Assembly: GCA_000585055.1 (NCBI GenBank)
Contig: JEMX01000046.1
Location: 396 to 62,817 of the forward strand
DNA length: 62,422 bases
Direction of reading: 5' to 3'
From: Candidatus Accumulibacter appositus
GTDB taxonomy: Bacteria; Pseudomonadota; Gammaproteobacteria; Burkholderiales; Rhodocyclaceae
This document shows, one piece after another, positions 49,858 to 60,350 of this stretch. Below the pieces are notes generated by a model. That model worked only from the letters and a program-made list of their open reading frames with translations, did not search any database and was not told where the DNA came from. Position 1 is the first letter of the stretch. The number at the start of each line of letters is the position of its first letter. Made by a program: the position numbers and the translations under genes.

Positions 49858-50763
49858 TCAGTTCCCGCAAGCCTGGATCAGAAACTGCCGCAAGGCTTCG
49901 GCCGGTTCGGCGAGTGTCGCGTCCTTCGCCCAGATCAAACCGACCTCCAGATGGGGAATGGCATCGAGGATCGGGCGCGCTTCGATTTTCTTGCCTTCGA
50001 GCGACCACGGGCGATAGACCATGTCGCTGAGGATGGTCACCCCGAAACCGTGTGCGACCAGGCCGCGCAGGGCTTCCATGCCGTTGGTGCGAAAAGCGAT
50101 ATTCGGGCTCAGGCCGTTGTCGGTCCAGTAGCGGCGATTCGATTCCTCGCCCTCATCGACGGTGAGCAGGATGTAGGGCTGGCGCGCGATGTCGGCCAGC
50201 GAGGGATAGGACTGCTCCAGCACCGGATGGCCGGCGGCCGCCCATAGCTGACGACGCGAACGCATCAGGACATGGTGGCCGAAGCGCTCGCGATCCTCGA
50301 CATTGGAGAGAATCAGCACCCCCAGCTCCTGGTCACCGGAGAGCACCGCCGCTTCGACCTTGCGCCGACCCAGGTCATGCAGGTCGAAATCGATGTCCGG
50401 GTAGTTGGCACGAAAGCGGGCGAACAGTGGCGGCAGAAAATAGCCGAGCACGGAATAGGTGGCGGCGATGCGGATCGCGCCACGCAGGTCGTTGATACGA
50501 AAGCGCGGTTCGCGCAACGCGTCCTGCAGCGAGTCGAGGATGTGCCGGGCGTGCTGATAAAAGCTGTGCCCCTCGGCAGTGAGCGAAACGCCGTGCGGCT
50601 TACGATCGAACAATTTGACCCCCAGCCGGTCTTCAAGCAGGAGGACGGCGTTGGTGATCGCCGACTGCGAGACGAAGAGGCTCGCCGCCGCCATCGAGAA
50701 CTGCCCGGTCTCGGCGGCGGCCGCAAAATAACGGAGTTGGCGCAGAGTCACGTCGCTTGCCAT
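49858..50763 (-). CDS. LysR-family transcriptional regulator
   Basis: 301 residues. The N-terminal winged helix shows VTLRQLRYFAAAAETGQFSM and SQSAITNAVLLLEDRLGVKL (about 5-46), followed by an effector-binding domain of two alpha/beta lobes (about 90-300). It is divergently transcribed from the indolepyruvate ferredoxin oxidoreductase gene, with 105 bp between starts. This is the classical LysR arrangement, so it probably controls the amino acid catabolic genes to its right. The inducer is unknown. Confidence 0.92.
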   Translation of the reverse strand: MASDVTLRQLRYFAAAAETGQFSMAAASLFVSQSAITNAVLLLEDRLGVKLFDRKPHGVSLTAEGHSFYQHARHILDSLQDALREPRFRINDLRGAIRIAATYSVLGYFLPPLFARFRANYPDIDFDLHDLGRRKVEAAVLSGDQELGVLILSNVEDRERFGHHVLMRSRRQLWAAAGHPVLEQSYPSLADIARQPYILLTVDEGEESNRRYWTDNGLSPNIAFRTNGMEALRGLVAHGFGVTILSDMVYRPWSLEGKKIEARPILDAIPHLEVGLIWAKDATLAEPAEALRQFLIQACGN

Positions 50764-50868
50764 CTGATTTTCTGATACCTCGCGTGCGTTTTTGTGATTT
50801 TACGATAACTCGACAATTCCCTATCATTTCGCGAAACATAATGCCCCGTCCATCGAGGAGACAGCCAA

Positions 50869-53800
50869 ATGGATGCAACGCAGAGAAATGCCGGAGATGT
50901 GAGCGACGCGGAAAACAGCGGACTGCGCGCCGTTGCACTGGATGACAAGTATCAGTTGGCGAGCGGTCGCGTCTACCTCAACGGAACACAGGCGCTGGTC
51001 CGTCTGCCGATGCTGCAACGCGCCCGCGACGAACGCGCCGGGCTGAACACCGCCGGCTTTGTCAGCGGCTACCGCGGCTCGCCGCTCGGCAACGTCGACC
51101 ACGAGTTCTGGCGAGCGAAGAAATTCCTCGAGCCCAAGCACATCCACTTCCAGGCCGGGCTCAACGAAGACCTGGCCGCGACCGCGGTGTGGGGCACGCA
51201 GCAGGTCACCCTCGACAGGAACGCCCGCTACGACGGCGTCTTCGCCATGTGGTACGGCAAGGGCCCGGGAGTCGATCGAAGCGGCGACGTGTTCCGCCAC
51301 GCCAATGCCGCAGGCAGCTCGAAATTCGGCGGCGTGCTGGCGATTGCCGGCGACGACCACGCCGCCAAGTCCTCGACCTTACCGCATCAGACCGAGCACG
51401 TGTTCAAGGCGCTGATGATGCCGGTGCTGGCCCCGGCCGACATCCAGGAATACCTGGAACTGGGCCTCCACGGTTTCGCGCTGTCGCGCTATTCCGGTTG
51501 CTGGGTGGCGTTCAAGGCGCTGGCCGACACCGTCGAGACCTCGGCATCGGTGAACGTCGACCCCTTTGCCGTCGAAACCATCATCCCCAGCGCCTTCCCC
51601 TTGCCGGCCGACGGCCTCAATCTGCGCTGGCCCGATCCACCCTTGGTGCAGGAGAAACGCCTGCTGCACCACAAGCTCTACGCCGCGCTCGCCTACTGCC
51701 GCGCCAACCAGCTGAACAAGGTGGTCATCGACAGCCCGACGCCGCGCCTGGGCATCGTCACCAGCGGCAAGAGCTATCTCGATGTGCGCCAGGCCCTGGA
51801 AGACCTGGGCATCGACGACGCGGTGGCGGCGAAAATCGGCCTGCGCCTGTACAAGGTGGGCATGGTCTGGCCGCTGGAGGCCGAAGGCGTGCGCGCATTC
51901 GCCGAAGGGCTGGAAGAGATCCTGGTCATCGAGGAGAAGCGCCAGTTCCTCGAATACCAGCTCAAGGAAGAGCTCTACAACTGGAGCGAATCGGCGCGGC
52001 CGCGGGTCATCGGCAAGTTCGACGAGAAAGGCGAATGGTCGCTGCCGCACTCGGAATGGTTGCTGCCGGCTGCCGGCGAGCTGACACCGGCGATGATCGC
52101 CCGCGTCATCGCCGCGCGCATTGCCATCTATTACACCTCCGAGCGCGTCGCCGCACGCCTGGCCTTCCTGGAAGAGAAAGAGGCCGCACTGGCCAAGCCG
52201 AACCGCGCCATCGCCCGCATTCCGCACTACTGCTCGGGCTGTCCGCACAACACCTCGACCAAAGTTCCGCAAGGCTCACGCGCGCTGGCCGGCATCGGTT
52301 GCCACTACATGGCCACCTGGCTCTCACCTGAGTCGACGCAGACCTTCTGTCAGATGGGCGGTGAAGGCGTCGCCTGGGTCGGACAATCACCCTTCACCAG
52401 CACCCAGCACGTCTTTGCCAACCTCGGCGACGGCACCTATTTCCACTCCGGGCTGCTCGCCATCCGCCAGTCGATCGCCGCCGGGGTAAACATCACCTAC
52501 AAGATTCTCTACAACGACGCCGTCGCCATGACCGGCGGGCAGCCGCACGACGGCCCGCTGAGCGTGCCGATCATCGCCCGGCAGATCGCCGCCGAGGGCA
52601 TCAAGAGCATTGTCGTGGTCACCGACGAACCGGGGAAATACCACGGCGACGCGGCCCTGCCGTCCGGCACACCGGTGCGTCATCGCGACCAGCTGGACGC
52701 GGTACAGCGCGAACTGCGCAGCGTGCCGGGCGCGACCGCCATCATCTACGACCAGACCTGCGCCGCCGAGAAGCGCCGGCGTCGCAAGCGCGGCAAATTT
52801 CCCGATCCGGCAAAGCGGGTGCTGATCAACGACCTGGTCTGCGAAGGCTGTGGCGACTGCTCGGAGAAATCCAACTGCATGTCGGTGGTTCCGGTCGAGA
52901 CCGAGTTCGGGCGCAAGCGGGCCATCGACCAATCGGCGTGCAACAAGGACTTCTCCTGCATCAAGGGCTTCTGCCCGAGCTTCGTGACCGTCGAAGGCGG
53001 CGCGCTGAAGAAGGGCAAGGCAGCGACGCCGAGCGAGGCCCTGTTCGCGCAACTGCCCGAGCCGACATTGCCGGGCACGGCGAAGCCGTGGAGCATGCTG
53101 ATCACCGGCGTTGGCGGTACCGGCGTGGTGACCATCGGGGCGCTACTGGGCATGTCCGCGCACCTCGAAGGCAAAGGCGTGCTGGTGCTCGACATGGCCG
53201 GGCTGGCTCAGAAAGGCGGCGCCGTGTGGTCGCATGTGCGCATCGCCGACCGCCAGGAACAACTCTACGCGGCGCGGGTCGCCGCCGGCGAAGCCAACGC
53301 GGTAATCGCCTGCGACCTGGTCGTCGCCGCCAGCGACGAATCGATCGCCAAGATGCGCACCGGCTACACCCGTGTGGTCATCAACCGCGACCAGAGCACC
53401 ACCAGCGACTTCGTGCGCGGCTTTGCCGCGCAGGCGCGCAGCGGTGACGTCGTCGCCAACCCGGATCCGCAGTTCCCGCAGGACGGCATGGAAGCGCGCA
53501 TCGCCGACGCCGTCGGGAGCGACAGCGCCGATTTCCTCGACGCCTCGCAGCTGGCGACGGCAATCATGGGCGACGCCATCGCCACCAACCTGTTCATGCT
53601 CGGCTTCGCCTGGCAGAAAGGCCTGGTACCGCTGTCGCGCGCGGCGATTCTACGCGCCATCGAGATCAACGCCGCGGCCGTCAATGCCAACACCACCGCT
53701 TTCCAGTGGGGCCGCGTTGCGGCCGTCGATAGGGCGGCGGTGGTCAAGGCCGCGCAAGCGACGCAGCTGCCCGATCATCACCGCCTGTCGAGCAGCGTCG

Positions 53801-54483
53801 ACGAGTTGATCGCCCGCCGCCAGCAGCAGCTCAGCGAATATCAGGACGCCGCCTATGCCGAGCGCTACCTGGCGCTGGTCAAGCGCGTGCGTGCGGCCGA
53901 AGAAGCGCTGACGCCGGGAATCTCGCTGCTCGGCGAAGCCGTCGCCCGCGGCTACTACAAGCTGCTTGCCTACAAGGACGAGTACGAAGTGGCCCGGCTA
54001 TATACCAACGGCGCCTTCATCAACAGCGTCGAGGCGCAGTTCGAGGGCGACTACAAACTGGTCTTCCACCTCGCACCGCCGCTGCTTGCCGGCAAGGACC
54101 CGGCGACTGGGCAGCTCAAGAAGCGTCGCTACGGCCCATGGATGCTCAAGGCGATGCGTATTCTGGCCGGCTGCAAGCACCTGCGCGGCGGCCGCTTCGA
54201 TATCTTCGCGCGCAGCGCCGAGCGCAGGCTCGACCGGCAACTGATCGCCGACTACGAGGCACTGATCGAAAGCCTGCTCGCCGGCCTCGATACCAGCAAA
54301 CACGAACTGGCCGTCGAACTGGCCAGCCTGCCCGAGCAGATTCGCGGCTTCGGCCATATCCGCGAGCGCTATATCGAGCACGCCCGTGCGCAGCAGGAAG
54401 CGCTGCTGGCACGCTTCAACGGCCAGAGCGCACCGAGCGTACAGGTCATGCAACAGATGCCGACGAGCAAAGTCTCGGCCTGA
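50869..54483 (+). CDS. Indolepyruvate ferredoxin oxidoreductase, fused subunits (IorAB-like)
   Basis: 1204 residues. It oxidatively decarboxylates aryl- and branched-chain 2-oxoacids to acyl-CoA with CoA and ferredoxin. A TPP/pyrimidine-binding N-terminal half ([20 protein letters not shown] near 58) is followed by CSGCPHN (about 455), a TPP-binding region, the iron-sulfur segment [16 protein letters not shown] (about 659) plus [14 protein letters not shown], and a gamma-type domain from [20 protein letters not shown]. It is the first gene of the plus-strand cluster, with the amino acid dehydrogenase following after 110 bp. It probably accepts the keto acids that dehydrogenase makes. Confidence 0.93.
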   Translation: MDATQRNAGDVSDAENSGLRAVALDDKYQLASGRVYLNGTQALVRLPMLQRARDERAGLNTAGFVSGYRGSPLGNVDHEFWRAKKFLEPKHIHFQAGLNEDLAATAVWGTQQVTLDRNARYDGVFAMWYGKGPGVDRSGDVFRHANAAGSSKFGGVLAIAGDDHAAKSSTLPHQTEHVFKALMMPVLAPADIQEYLELGLHGFALSRYSGCWVAFKALADTVETSASVNVDPFAVETIIPSAFPLPADGLNLRWPDPPLVQEKRLLHHKLYAALAYCRANQLNKVVIDSPTPRLGIVTSGKSYLDVRQALEDLGIDDAVAAKIGLRLYKVGMVWPLEAEGVRAFAEGLEEILVIEEKRQFLEYQLKEELYNWSESARPRVIGKFDEKGEWSLPHSEWLLPAAGELTPAMIARVIAARIAIYYTSERVAARLAFLEEKEAALAKPNRAIARIPHYCSGCPHNTSTKVPQGSRALAGIGCHYMATWLSPESTQTFCQMGGEGVAWVGQSPFTSTQHVFANLGDGTYFHSGLLAIRQSIAAGVNITYKILYNDAVAMTGGQPHDGPLSVPIIARQIAAEGIKSIVVVTDEPGKYHGDAALPSGTPVRHRDQLDAVQRELRSVPGATAIIYDQTCAAEKRRRRKRGKFPDPAKRVLINDLVCEGCGDCSEKSNCMSVVPVETEFGRKRAIDQSACNKDFSCIKGFCPSFVTVEGGALKKGKAATPSEALFAQLPEPTLPGTAKPWSMLITGVGGTGVVTIGALLGMSAHLEGKGVLVLDMAGLAQKGGAVWSHVRIADRQEQLYAARVAAGEANAVIACDLVVAASDESIAKMRTGYTRVVINRDQSTTSDFVRGFAAQARSGDVVANPDPQFPQDGMEARIADAVGSDSADFLDASQLATAIMGDAIATNLFMLGFAWQKGLVPLSRAAILRAIEINAAAVNANTTAFQWGRVAAVDRAAVVKAAQATQLPDHHRLSSSVDELIARRQQQLSEYQDAAYAERYLALVKRVRAAEEALTPGISLLGEAVARGYYKLLAYKDEYEVARLYTNGAFINSVEAQFEGDYKLVFHLAPPLLAGKDPATGQLKKRRYGPWMLKAMRILAGCKHLRGGRFDIFARSAERRLDRQLIADYEALIESLLAGLDTSKHELAVELASLPEQIRGFGHIRERYIEHARAQQEALLARFNGQSAPSVQVMQQMPTSKVSA

Positions 54484-54592
54484 TCGAGAGCCGCTTCAGA
54501 ACCTCGCCCCCCGCGGCAGTTCCACCCCGCTCGCCACAAGCGACGGCAGCGGGATTGCCGCATCCTTGATTACCAGAATAAGGAGCATTGCC

Positions 54593-55648
54593 ATGTCCGT
54601 TTTTTCCCTGCGTGATTTTGCCGATCACGAACAAGTGGTTTTCTGCAGCGACGACGCCAGCGGCCTGAAAGCCATCATCGCGGTGCACAATTCCAATCTC
54701 GGCCCGGCGCTCGGCGGCTGCCGCATGTGGCACTACGCCAGCGAAGACGATGCCATCCGCGATGTGTTGCGCCTGTCGCGCGGCATGACCTACAAGTCGG
54801 CCCTGGCCGGCCTCGAGTTCGGTGGCGGCAAGTCGGTGATCATCGGCAATCCGCGTACCGACAAGACGCCGGCCCTGCTCGACGCCTTTGCGCGCGCCTT
54901 GAACCAGCTCAACGGCCGCTACGTTGCCGCCGAGGACTCGGGCACCAGCGTCGCCGACATGAAATACCTCGCCGCGCGTACGGCGCACGTCGCCGGCATT
55001 GTCGACAAGCCCTCCGACGACGCTGAGGGCATGCGCAGCGGCGACCCCTCACCGGCCACCGCCTACGGTACTTTCTTCGGCATCAAGGCAGCGGTCAAGC
55101 GCAAGCTCGGACGTGATTCAGTTGACGGTTTGCGGGTCGCGATCCAGGGGGTCGGCAACGTCGGTTTCGACCTCGCTCGCCAGCTCAAGGAAGCCGGCGC
55201 GCAACTGTGGGTCGCCGACATCCATGAGGAAAATCTGGTGCGTGCGCGCCAGGAGCTGGGTGCCAGCGCGCTGGCACCGGAAGCCATCTACGCAGCCGAC
55301 GTGGACGTCTTCGCCCCCTGCGCCATGGGCGCCATTCTCAACGACGAGACGATCCCGCTATTGCACGCCAGCATCGTCGCTGGCGCCGCCAACAACCAGC
55401 TGGCCGAAGTGCGCCACGGCAGCGAGCTGATGCGTCGCGGCATCCTCTACGCGCCAGACTACGTGATCAATGCCGGCGGGATCATCGACATCTATCATGA
55501 ACGAATCGGCTTCGAGCGCCCTGCCCTGCTGCGTCATCTGGAAGGCATCCACGACACGCTACTGGAGATTTTCGAGCGCGCCGACAAGGAAGCACGGCCC
55601 ACTGGCGAGGTGGCCGACGCGCTAGCCGAGGAGCGCTTCAAGCGTTGA
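54593..55648 (+). CDS. Leucine/valine/phenylalanine dehydrogenase family (Glu/Leu/Phe/Val DH)
   Basis: 351 residues from ATG 54593 (AAGGAG upstream). NAD-dependent oxidative deamination of branched or aromatic amino acids to 2-oxoacids. Visible are [12 protein letters not shown] (about 38-48), the catalytic Lys pair [16 protein letters not shown] (Lys 68 and 80), and the dinucleotide fold [18 protein letters not shown] (about 179-196). The product keto acids are substrates of the upstream ferredoxin oxidoreductase. A sodium symporter gene follows in the same direction after 80 bp. Confidence 0.92.
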   Translation: MSVFSLRDFADHEQVVFCSDDASGLKAIIAVHNSNLGPALGGCRMWHYASEDDAIRDVLRLSRGMTYKSALAGLEFGGGKSVIIGNPRTDKTPALLDAFARALNQLNGRYVAAEDSGTSVADMKYLAARTAHVAGIVDKPSDDAEGMRSGDPSPATAYGTFFGIKAAVKRKLGRDSVDGLRVAIQGVGNVGFDLARQLKEAGAQLWVADIHEENLVRARQELGASALAPEAIYAADVDVFAPCAMGAILNDETIPLLHASIVAGAANNQLAEVRHGSELMRRGILYAPDYVINAGGIIDIYHERIGFERPALLRHLEGIHDTLLEIFERADKEARPTGEVADALAEERFKR

Positions 55649-55728
55649 ACCCACCAGCACGGCTCGCGACAAGAAAAAACCAAGTAGGATCCGCGGCCGA
55701 TAAGGAATCCCACACCTGAAGGAGAGAC

Positions 55729-57078
55729 ATGTCAGTGATCAAGAAGGGGCACCACGGTCAGTGGTCGTCACGCATGGGCTTCGTGCTCGCCGCCGTCGGT
55801 TCGGCGGTTGGCCTGGGCAACATCTGGAAGTTCCCGTACATGGTCGGGCAGAGCGGCGGCGCGGCCTTCGTCGCCGTCTATCTGGTCTGCATCGCCATGA
55901 TCGGCCTGCCGATCATCGTCGCCGAGTGGCTGATCGGCCGCCGCGGCCAGGAGAACCCGATCAATGCCATGGCCGATCTGGCGCGCAGCAACGGCCGCAG
56001 CAAGGGCTGGGTGATGGTCGGCGTCAGCGGCACGCTGGCCGGCTTCCTGATCCTGTCCTTCTACAGCGTCATCGGCGGCTGGGCACTGTCCTACCTCATC
56101 GACGCCTTCAGCGGCGCCTTCAATGGCATCGGCAAGGAGGCTGCCGACGCTGCCTTCTCGGGCATGCTGGCCAATCCCGGCGGCTTGTTGACCTGGCATA
56201 CGGTGTTCATGGGACTGACCGTCGGCGTCGTGGCGATGGGCGTCTCTGGCGGCCTCGAGCGCGCCTCGCGCATCCTGATGCCGACCCTGGGCATTCTGCT
56301 GGCGCTGATGGTCGGCTATGGTGCAGCCTCGGACGGTTTCGCGCAGGCCCTCGACTATCTGTTCGCCCCGGATTTCTCCAAGCTCACCGGAACGGTGGTG
56401 CTGGCGGCACTGGGGCATGCCTTCTTCACGCTGTCACTGGGCATGGGCATCATGATCGCCTATGGGTCCTACCTCGGACAGAAGGTGGACCTGCTGCGCG
56501 CGGCGCGCACCGTGGCGATCATGGATACGGTGATTGCCCTGGCCGCCGGGCTGGCGATCTTCCCGATCGTCTTTGCCAACGGGCTCGACCCTGCAGCCGG
56601 ACCGGGCCTGGTCTTCGTCACCCTGCCCCTGGTCTTCGGCAAGGTCACCGGCGGGATGATTCTCGGAGTGATGTTCTTCGCGCTGCTCACCTTCGCGGCG
56701 CTGACCTCGGCCATCTCGCTGCTCGAACCCTCGGTCGAGCTGCTCGAGGAACGCACGCCCCTGAACCGTGTCGGCGCCACCCTGGCCGCCGGCGTCGCCA
56801 CCTGGGCGCTGGGCATTGCGGCACTGCTGTCGTTCAACCTGTGGGGCGATGTACTGATCTTCGGCAACAATATCTTCGACCTGCTCGACAAGCTGACCAG
56901 CAAGTTCCTGCTGCCACTGACCGCCCTGGGTGCCATCCTCTTCGTCGGCTGGTGCCTCAAGCCCGAGAGCGTGCGCGAAGAGCTCGGCCTGAGCAGTTCT
57001 GGCTTCGCGCTGTGGAATCTGATCGCCCGTTTCGTGGCCCCGATCGGCGTGTTGCTCGTCTTCATCTCCAGTCTCTGA
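55729..57078 (+). CDS. Neurotransmitter:sodium symporter (NSS) family transporter
   Basis: 449 residues, about 11-12 membrane segments. The N-terminal QWSSRMGFVLAAVGSAVGLG then NIWKFPYMVGQSGGAAF (about 11-47) is the unmistakable NSS/LeuT signature. AAGGAGAGAC precedes ATG 55729. NSS proteins of bacteria take up amino acids (Trp, Tyr, Leu and similar) with Na+. Its place after the dehydrogenase suggests it imports the amino acid that the two enzymes break down. An intrinsic terminator follows. Confidence 0.94.
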   Translation: MSVIKKGHHGQWSSRMGFVLAAVGSAVGLGNIWKFPYMVGQSGGAAFVAVYLVCIAMIGLPIIVAEWLIGRRGQENPINAMADLARSNGRSKGWVMVGVSGTLAGFLILSFYSVIGGWALSYLIDAFSGAFNGIGKEAADAAFSGMLANPGGLLTWHTVFMGLTVGVVAMGVSGGLERASRILMPTLGILLALMVGYGAASDGFAQALDYLFAPDFSKLTGTVVLAALGHAFFTLSLGMGIMIAYGSYLGQKVDLLRAARTVAIMDTVIALAAGLAIFPIVFANGLDPAAGPGLVFVTLPLVFGKVTGGMILGVMFFALLTFAALTSAISLLEPSVELLEERTPLNRVGATLAAGVATWALGIAALLSFNLWGDVLIFGNNIFDLLDKLTSKFLLPLTALGAILFVGWCLKPESVREELGLSSSGFALWNLIARFVAPIGVLLVFISSL

Positions 57079-57107
57079 GCAGCAACAGCCAGAGAAAGTG
57101 ATCAAGT

Positions 57108-57133
57108 CGCCCGGCCTGCGCCGGGCGTTCTTC
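57108..57133. terminator. Terminator after the NSS transporter gene, shared with the convergent MFS gene
   Basis: Stem CGCCCGGC / GCCGGGCG (8 bp, perfect) with loop CTGC, then TTCTTC on the plus strand. It overlaps the MFS stop (57132), so it lies between convergent genes. Confidence 0.8.
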
Positions 57134-58526
57134 ATTGAGCCGCTGGCTTGTGCTCGTCGGATTTATCGGCGTGGCCCCGCTCGGCCGGCTGCGCCCCCTG
57201 CTCGTGCGCGACCTCCGGCGCCGGCGGCGTTGTCTGCTTCACCGCCCCTTCCTCAGCAGGCGTCGCCTCATCGACCATCTGTTCCTGAACCATCTGCTCG
57301 TCGACACGCGGATCGAGTGCTGCGGCCAGCGGCGAGCTGCTGGTGCTGTCGGGCATCAGGACATGGTGCAACGGCGCGCCGGCGACCTCGTGCAAATGGT
57401 TGACCCGCCACGGCTGCACGCGCCAGGCAAGAAGCACGGCGCAGCCACAGACAAAGGCATAAAGCATGTTGGCGCCGAGGAAACGCATCATCACGCCAGC
57501 CAGCAGAGGCCCAAGGCTGGCGCCGACGCCAAAGGTCAACAGCAGCATCGCCGTCAACGACACCCGCCGTTCTGCGCCAACGTGGTCATTGGCCAGGGCC
57601 ACCGCCAGCGGGTAGAGACTGAACTGCAGCATGCACACCAAGGCGCCGACGGTGAACAACAGCCACAGCGGCGCTTCGGGCAACACCGCCAGCGGCAACG
57701 CAGCCAGCGCCAGGAGCACACCACCACGCCCGATCAACCACACCCGGTCGCGCCGGTCCGACAGCCAGCCAAGCGGCCATTGCACGAACATGCCAGCAAG
57801 AATGCAGCAGCCCATGAACAGGCCTACCTGCTCGGTAGACAGCCCCATGCGCGTCCCATAGAGGGGCGCAAGCCCGTAGAAAGAACCGATCAGCAGACCG
57901 GCGACGACGATGGTAATCAGAGACAAGGGCACGCGCGCAAAGAAGAAACGCGGGTCGAGCGGCGCCGAGTGCAGAGCAGTGGGGTGCAGCTTGCGAGTCA
58001 GAGCGACCGGAACCAGACACAGGGAAAAACACAAGGCGACCAGCATCAGCAGCTCGGGACCAAGCTCCGCCGAAGCGACCAACACCAGCTGGCCGAGAAC
58101 CAGGCCAAGATAGGATGCCGCCATGTACCCGGAGAAGACCTGCCCGCGCTGATCGCTACTGGCCTGCTCGTTGAGCCAGCTCTCGATTACCATGTACTGG
58201 CACATGGTGCACAGACCGATCAGCACGCGCAGCAGCAACCACGCCGGCAACCAGCCACTGAGTCCATGGCCAAGAACGGCGGCGGTGATCACGCCGGCGC
58301 AGGCCACATAGGCACGGATATGACCAACGCGGGCGATCAGCCGATGCCCCAGCTTGCCACCCAGAACCAGGCCGAGATAGTTGGCGGTCATCAGCGCGCC
58401 AACCCACAGGCCGTCGGCCGTCTCCGCAACTCGCAGGGCCAGGTAGGTGTTCAACAGACCCGTGCCCAGGAGCATCAGCAGGGTGGCAAAGTACAGCGAA
58501 CGGAAGGACTTCAAGATCAGGAACAT
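57132..58526 (-). CDS. MFS transporter (YcaD-like) with charged C-terminal tail
   Basis: 464 residues. Twelve-span major-facilitator fold from MFLILKSFRSLYFATLLMLL through the last membrane segment near ANMLYAFVCGCAVLLAWRVQ. The last about 65 residues are a polar, Glu/Ala/Pro-rich cytoplasmic tail (DPRVDEQMVQEQMVDEATPA) not found in E. coli YcaD. The substrate is unknown; the YcaD/MFS_YcaD family includes uncharacterised exporters. It converges with the NSS gene at a shared terminator. Confidence 0.88.
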   Translation of the reverse strand: MFLILKSFRSLYFATLLMLLGTGLLNTYLALRVAETADGLWVGALMTANYLGLVLGGKLGHRLIARVGHIRAYVACAGVITAAVLGHGLSGWLPAWLLLRVLIGLCTMCQYMVIESWLNEQASSDQRGQVFSGYMAASYLGLVLGQLVLVASAELGPELLMLVALCFSLCLVPVALTRKLHPTALHSAPLDPRFFFARVPLSLITIVVAGLLIGSFYGLAPLYGTRMGLSTEQVGLFMGCCILAGMFVQWPLGWLSDRRDRVWLIGRGGVLLALAALPLAVLPEAPLWLLFTVGALVCMLQFSLYPLAVALANDHVGAERRVSLTAMLLLTFGVGASLGPLLAGVMMRFLGANMLYAFVCGCAVLLAWRVQPWRVNHLHEVAGAPLHHVLMPDSTSSSPLAAALDPRVDEQMVQEQMVDEATPAEEGAVKQTTPPAPEVAHEQGAQPAERGHADKSDEHKPAAQ

Positions 58527-58623
58527 TCTGCGGGGACTCGGTTATCAAGGCTCACCCTGCCCTGCCCTGCTCTGTTCTGCTCTGCAAATCCTGCCCCGGT
58601 GATCAGAAGCAGGATGCGATGCC

Positions 58624-59361
58624 TTACGACGTCTTGGTGGGACGATCGCCCTTGCCGGCATCCTTCGCGGCGCCATTCTGAGCGGCTTCACCGGCAGCGG
58701 CGGCGGTCGTTTCGGCAGCCTCCGCCTGTCCGTCGGATGCGCTCTTCTCTTCGCCATCGGGCTTGCTCGCCTTGCCCCTGCTCGCCTCGGCTTCCTGCGC
58801 CGGAGCGCCTGCAGCCGTCGCTGCGGCTTCGGCTTCGCCATCGGCCTTGGCCGCGACGTCCGTTGCTGCTGCCTCCGTTGGCGCCGTATCGCCCGCCGCC
58901 GCGGCAGGCTCCGAGTCCGCCGCTGGCCCCGTCGAGGAGGGTTCAAGCGGTTGCGCACCGGCAGCGATAAGCGCAGCTGACACCTTGTCCGAAGGAGTCA
59001 CATCCGCGGCAGCCGCGGCGCTCACATTACCTACCAGCAGACCGACGACCCGGTCCCTGAACAGCTGGCGCGCAGAACCGCTGGAGAGATGTTCATAGCC
59101 TGATGAAAGATGCTCGAACAGGTCCTTGTAGGAGCCGGCCATCGATGCGACCAGGGTTGCCGTCTTGTCGAAGTGCGATTCGACATCACGCCTGTAGCCA
59201 GCGATTTCGTCCTGCTGACGCGAAACCTCCGCCTCCAGCGCTGCGACTCGTTTCGTTTTTCCGCCGATTGGGCTGCGGCCCACGACAAACCCGATCAACG
59301 CCGCGAGAAACACGGCCAACCCACCTATCAGCAACAATGTTTGTTCCGTCATGCCCGTCAT
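58624..59361 (-). CDS. YhcB/ZapG-like (DUF1043) membrane protein with long Ala-rich tail
   Basis: 245 residues from ATG 59361 (GGGAGG upstream). One N-terminal membrane segment (LLLIGGLAVFLAALIGFVVG), a coiled coil (VAALEAEVSRQQDEIAGYRR), and the DUF1043 signature HFDKTATLVASMAGSYKDLF with HLSSGYEHLS. YhcB/ZapG links envelope synthesis and division in Enterobacteria. The C-terminal 120 residues are Ala/Glu/Ser-rich and low-complexity, far longer than in E. coli YhcB (132 residues). It may be a coiled, charged interaction tail. Confidence 0.88.
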   Translation of the reverse strand: MTGMTEQTLLLIGGLAVFLAALIGFVVGRSPIGGKTKRVAALEAEVSRQQDEIAGYRRDVESHFDKTATLVASMAGSYKDLFEHLSSGYEHLSSGSARQLFRDRVVGLLVGNVSAAAAADVTPSDKVSAALIAAGAQPLEPSSTGPAADSEPAAAAGDTAPTEAAATDVAAKADGEAEAAATAAGAPAQEAEASRGKASKPDGEEKSASDGQAEAAETTAAAAGEAAQNGAAKDAGKGDRPTKTS

Positions 59362-59575
59362 GCCAAGACCTCCCTCTGTGAATGGCAGCGTGCCAACGTG
59401 CCAAGTCGGTCGATGCGCTGACCGCCTGCGCGGCGGGCACGGCTACCTTGCCGGATGTATTTTGAGTGCTCCAAAGAGCATGCCGCCAGGACGAAGTATA
59501 TCGACGTTTGGCGAGACACACCGCGTGGAAAGGCAAAACTCGCGTTTTTTGCCCGCACGCCGGCGCTGGTGGTGG

Positions 59576-60340
59576 CTATTTCCAAAGCTCTCCGAGGGCA
59601 GTTTCGGGCGAAAAACGGTGGGCAACCTGCGCCTGCAGCAGCTCCGCGGAAGCCAGCGCGTCGGTCAAGGCGTGATGCAGCCGATAGCGCGGTAGCCCGT
59701 AGCGGCGGCGACTCGCCGCCAGACGGATGGACAGCAGCGGCTTGCCGCCGAACAGGCGAGCGATCAGCCCGGGCGGCTTGCGGCGATGCAGTCGCGCTTC
59801 GAGCTCCATGGTGTCGATGACCGGAAACTCGATCGTTTCGCCGATTCGCGGTCGCAGTGCACCGTTCAGAAACTGTCGTTCGATCGCCCGGCAGTGCACG
59901 ACCAGGACATGTCCGGCGATCGCCACCAGGAAGTCGTCGAGAATATCGATCAGATCGGGGGCGGACTCGAGCTGCGAATGGGTAATGCCGTGCAGACTTA
60001 CCGAAGCCTCGAGCAGTGGCACGCGCGGCTTGACGATCCACAGCCTGGATGCACTGGCGCGTATCCGGTCCAGGCGCAGCGGCACCAGTCCGATGCTGAC
60101 AATGCCGTCATGCGTCGGGTCGAGACCGGTCGTCTCGATATCGAGCGCCATCAACGGTACCGCTGACAGCGGCGTATCGGCGCTGACAGCACCCGCCGAG
60201 TAGAAGGCCTTCAGGCGACCATCACGCGCGCTGGCCGCCAGCTTCCGAAAACGCGCCGGCCAGTCCGGCGTCTCGGCGCTGGCGAGCGCGCTGGATGCTG
60301 TTTTCTGCTGCAACTGCTGAAACGAGCCGAGATGAAGCAT
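59576..60340 (-). CDS. DEDDh 3'-5' exonuclease (DnaQ-like)
   Basis: 254 residues. The exonuclease core begins LMALDIETTGLDPTHDGIVS (acidic DxE of motif I, about 66-86). HCRAIERQFLNGA is in the motif II position, where the usual Asp is replaced by Glu. Motif III with the catalytic His is LHHALTDALASAELLQAQ. N-terminal about 55 residues are helical. In many Proteobacteria this gene follows a CNMP-CBS-DUF294 gene, as here (11 bp apart), and both often sit beside actP. The substrate and role remain unknown. Confidence 0.88.
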   Translation of the reverse strand: MLHLGSFQQLQQKTASSALASAETPDWPARFRKLAASARDGRLKAFYSAGAVSADTPLSAVPLMALDIETTGLDPTHDGIVSIGLVPLRLDRIRASASRLWIVKPRVPLLEASVSLHGITHSQLESAPDLIDILDDFLVAIAGHVLVVHCRAIERQFLNGALRPRIGETIEFPVIDTMELEARLHRRKPPGLIARLFGGKPLLSIRLAASRRRYGLPRYRLHHALTDALASAELLQAQVAHRFSPETALGELWK

Positions 60341-60350
60341 GCTGTCGTCT

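Noticed and set aside
58545..58600. CCCTG/CTCTG pentamer run before the MFS gene as a regulatory repeat
   Set aside because: It is short, imperfect and in a small gap, with no dyad or promoter feature; most likely simple-sequence drift.
57135..58970. A long plus-strand frame over the MFS and YhcB-like genes
   Set aside because: It crosses two well-supported minus genes and the convergent terminator and has low-complexity His/Gln/Arg content.
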